A stretch of 64,000 nt of DNA, from NCBI GenBank assembly GCA_001914235.1, contig MQUF01000006.1, positions 62,001 to 126,000 of the forward strand. The letters run 5' to 3'. Both the position numbers and the translations under genes were made by a program. Within the stretch, counting starts at the first letter, position 1; each line of letters starts with the position of its first letter. This document shows positions 62,867 through 64,000 of this stretch, piece after piece. The notes under the pieces are model-generated. The model was not told the origin of the DNA. It saw only the letters and a list, made by a program, of their open reading frames with translations, and did no database searches. The DNA is from Desulfobulbaceae bacterium DB1. GTDB lineage: Bacteria > Desulfobacterota > Desulfobulbia > Desulfobulbales > SURF-16.

Positions 62867-63916
62867 ATGAAAAATATAATTGAAAAAGTCACCACGGGTC
62901 AACGGATCAGCGGCGATGAGGGGCTTGCCCTGCTGCGCGAGGGGGATCTCTATCAGCTCGGCATGCTGGCTGATTCCATCCGCAGGCGCAAGCATCCCGC
63001 GCCCATGGTCACCTATGTGATTGACCGCAACATCAACTACACCGATATCTGTATTTCCGCCTGTAAATTCTGCGCCTTTTACAAGGCCCCGGAAGATGAC
63101 CGGGGTTCCCTGCTTTCCTTTGCCGAACTGGGTCGAAAAATTGAGGAAACAAAAAGTCTGGGCGGCACCCAGATTCTGCTGCAAGGCGGGCTTCATCCGG
63201 ACAAGCCGCTGGAATATTATGAGGAGATGCTGCGTTTTATCAAGGGGCATGATATCCATATCCATGGTTTTTCGCCGCCCGAGGTGTGCCATTTCGCAAC
63301 GCTCTCCGGTCTTTCCGTGGCTGAGGTGCTGGTGCGCCTGCGAGGTGCCGGACTTGATTCCATCCCCGGCGGCGGAGCGGAAATCCTGTCCGACCGGGTG
63401 CGCCGGGAAACGGCGCCGCGCAAATGCTCGGCCGATGAATGGATCGGGGTGATGGAGGAGGCCCACCATCAGGGGATGCGCACCACCGCCACCATGATGT
63501 TCGGTCATATCGAGACCCTGGAGGAACGGATTGAACATCTGCAGCGGGTGCGTGACCTGCAGGATCGCACCGGCGGCTTCACCGCCTTTATTCCCTGGCC
63601 CTTTCAGCCGGACAACACGGTGTATGCCCATCTGCCGAAAACCACGGCCTTTTCTTATCTGAAGATGCTGGCCTTTTCCCGTATTTTCCTGGACAATATC
63701 GATAATATCCAGGCCTCCTGGGTGACTCAGGGGCCGAAGATCGCCCAGATTTCCCTCTTTTTCGGGGCCAATGATTTCGGCAGCACCATGATCGAGGAAA
63801 ACGTGGTGGCCGCGGCCGGGGTGAGCTTCAGGCTGACGGAGGAGGAAATCCGCCGGATCGTGCAGGGCGCAGGTTTTGAACCTCGGCAGCGCACCATGGA
63901 TTACACTCTGGTGTAA
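62867..63916 (+). CDS. mqnC: Cyclic dehypoxanthinylfutalosine synthase MqnC
   Basis: A 349-residue radical SAM enzyme for the cyclisation step after dehypoxanthinylfutalosine. Cluster motif: CISACKFCAFYK; ILLQGGLHPDKPLEYYE and LDSIPGGGAEILSDRVR are MqnC type. Same strand as mqnE and the next gene, so probably one operon. Confidence 0.94.
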   Translation: MKNIIEKVTTGQRISGDEGLALLREGDLYQLGMLADSIRRRKHPAPMVTYVIDRNINYTDICISACKFCAFYKAPEDDRGSLLSFAELGRKIEETKSLGGTQILLQGGLHPDKPLEYYEEMLRFIKGHDIHIHGFSPPEVCHFATLSGLSVAEVLVRLRGAGLDSIPGGGAEILSDRVRRETAPRKCSADEWIGVMEEAHHQGMRTTATMMFGHIETLEERIEHLQRVRDLQDRTGGFTAFIPWPFQPDNTVYAHLPKTTAFSYLKMLAFSRIFLDNIDNIQASWVTQGPKIAQISLFFGANDFGSTMIEENVVAAAGVSFRLTEEEIRRIVQGAGFEPRQRTMDYTLV

Positions 63917-63926
63917 GGGGACGCTG

Positions 63927-64000
63927 ATGAAAATCCTCCACCGTGCGCCCCTGGTGGTGCCGGTCATATCTCCCCCAATTGAAAATGGTGCGGTGCTGGT
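63927..64000 (+). CDS. Amidohydrolase, N-terminal part (possible aminofutalosine deaminase)
   Basis: The first 24 codons read MKILHRAPLVVPVISPPIEN and GAVLV, the usual opening of amidohydrolases that deaminate adenosine-like compounds. Position after mqnC suggests aminofutalosine deaminase, but only the very N-terminus is visible. AAGGGGA lies upstream of the ATG. Confidence 0.55.
   Translation, partial: MKILHRAPLVVPVISPPIENGAVL

Noticed and set aside
62828-63967. 379-codon open frame antisense to mqnC
   Set aside because: mqnC has full radical SAM motifs; the antisense frame has none and also covers the short repeats.

Overview
The window looks like chromosome of a Gram-negative anaerobic or microaerophilic deltaproteobacterium, most likely a Desulfobulbales-type sulfur or sulfate metaboliser. 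The support is indirect: a DsrC-family protein, a ferredoxin-dependent 2-oxoacid oxidoreductase (korDABC), the futalosine menaquinone genes mqnE and mqnC, a B12-dependent ribonucleotide reductase, rubrerythrin, and two probable selenocysteine proteins. There are no rRNA genes and no CRISPR array. One tRNA gene, tRNA-Glu(CUC), is present.

Layout. 1-7.9 kb: a PHP-domain gene fragment, pilT, comEC, an RpoD-like sigma factor, malQ and an iron-sulfur flavoprotein. 7.9-9.6 kb: tRNA-Glu, a small CxC protein next to an unusual DsrC homologue, and an exported protein. 9.7-13.8 kb: metK-ahcY (methyl cycle) and a split kinase/ATPase pair. 13.9-19.9 kb: korDABC followed by a large PEP/pyruvate-binding gene broken by a frameshift and an in-frame TAA. 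20-23.7 kb: mobile DNA, namely a REP-type HUH transposase with subterminal repeats and an IS91-type element whose companion integrase carries a 9-A frameshift. 23.8-26.5 kb: unknown membrane and exported proteins, an ECF sigma/anti-sigma pair that seems to use an AUU start, a small secreted peptide behind an ECF-type promoter, and a 5'-truncated hemerythrin. 26.5-30.3 kb: a coupled run of sensor kinase, GNAT acetyltransferase and U32 (RlhA-like) gene.

30.4-37.6 kb is an oxidative-stress island and the most interesting region. A minus-strand operon encodes a rhodanese/ferritin-like fusion with an in-frame UGA at the catalytic Cys, an FAD oxidoreductase resembling the domain often fused to SelD, and a peroxiredoxin with UGA at the peroxidatic Cys. 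Both UGAs are followed at the right distance by a hairpin fitting a bacterial SECIS. Divergent from it is a PerR/Fur regulator, with a Fur-type palindrome in the shared promoter region. An IS200 element has landed between perR and katA; an ankyrin protein and rubrerythrin follow.

37.6-44.9 kb: a TPR/beta-barrel outer-membrane protein, a proline-rich exported protein, a second ECF sigma/anti-sigma pair with matching divergent ECF promoters, two small exported proteins, a DnaJ-type co-chaperone, ssb and an SPL-type radical SAM gene. 45-50.3 kb: a NarL-type two-component system and nrdJ behind a pair of NrdR-like boxes. 50.4-53.2 kb: an FAD protein and a small alarmone synthetase. 53.9-60.8 kb: signalling genes (REC-GGDEF, a 1388-residue heme-binding hybrid kinase, a REC/Cys-cluster regulator) and a VKOR-thioredoxin protein. 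60.9-64 kb: a TetR regulator, mqnE, mqnC and the start of an amidohydrolase.
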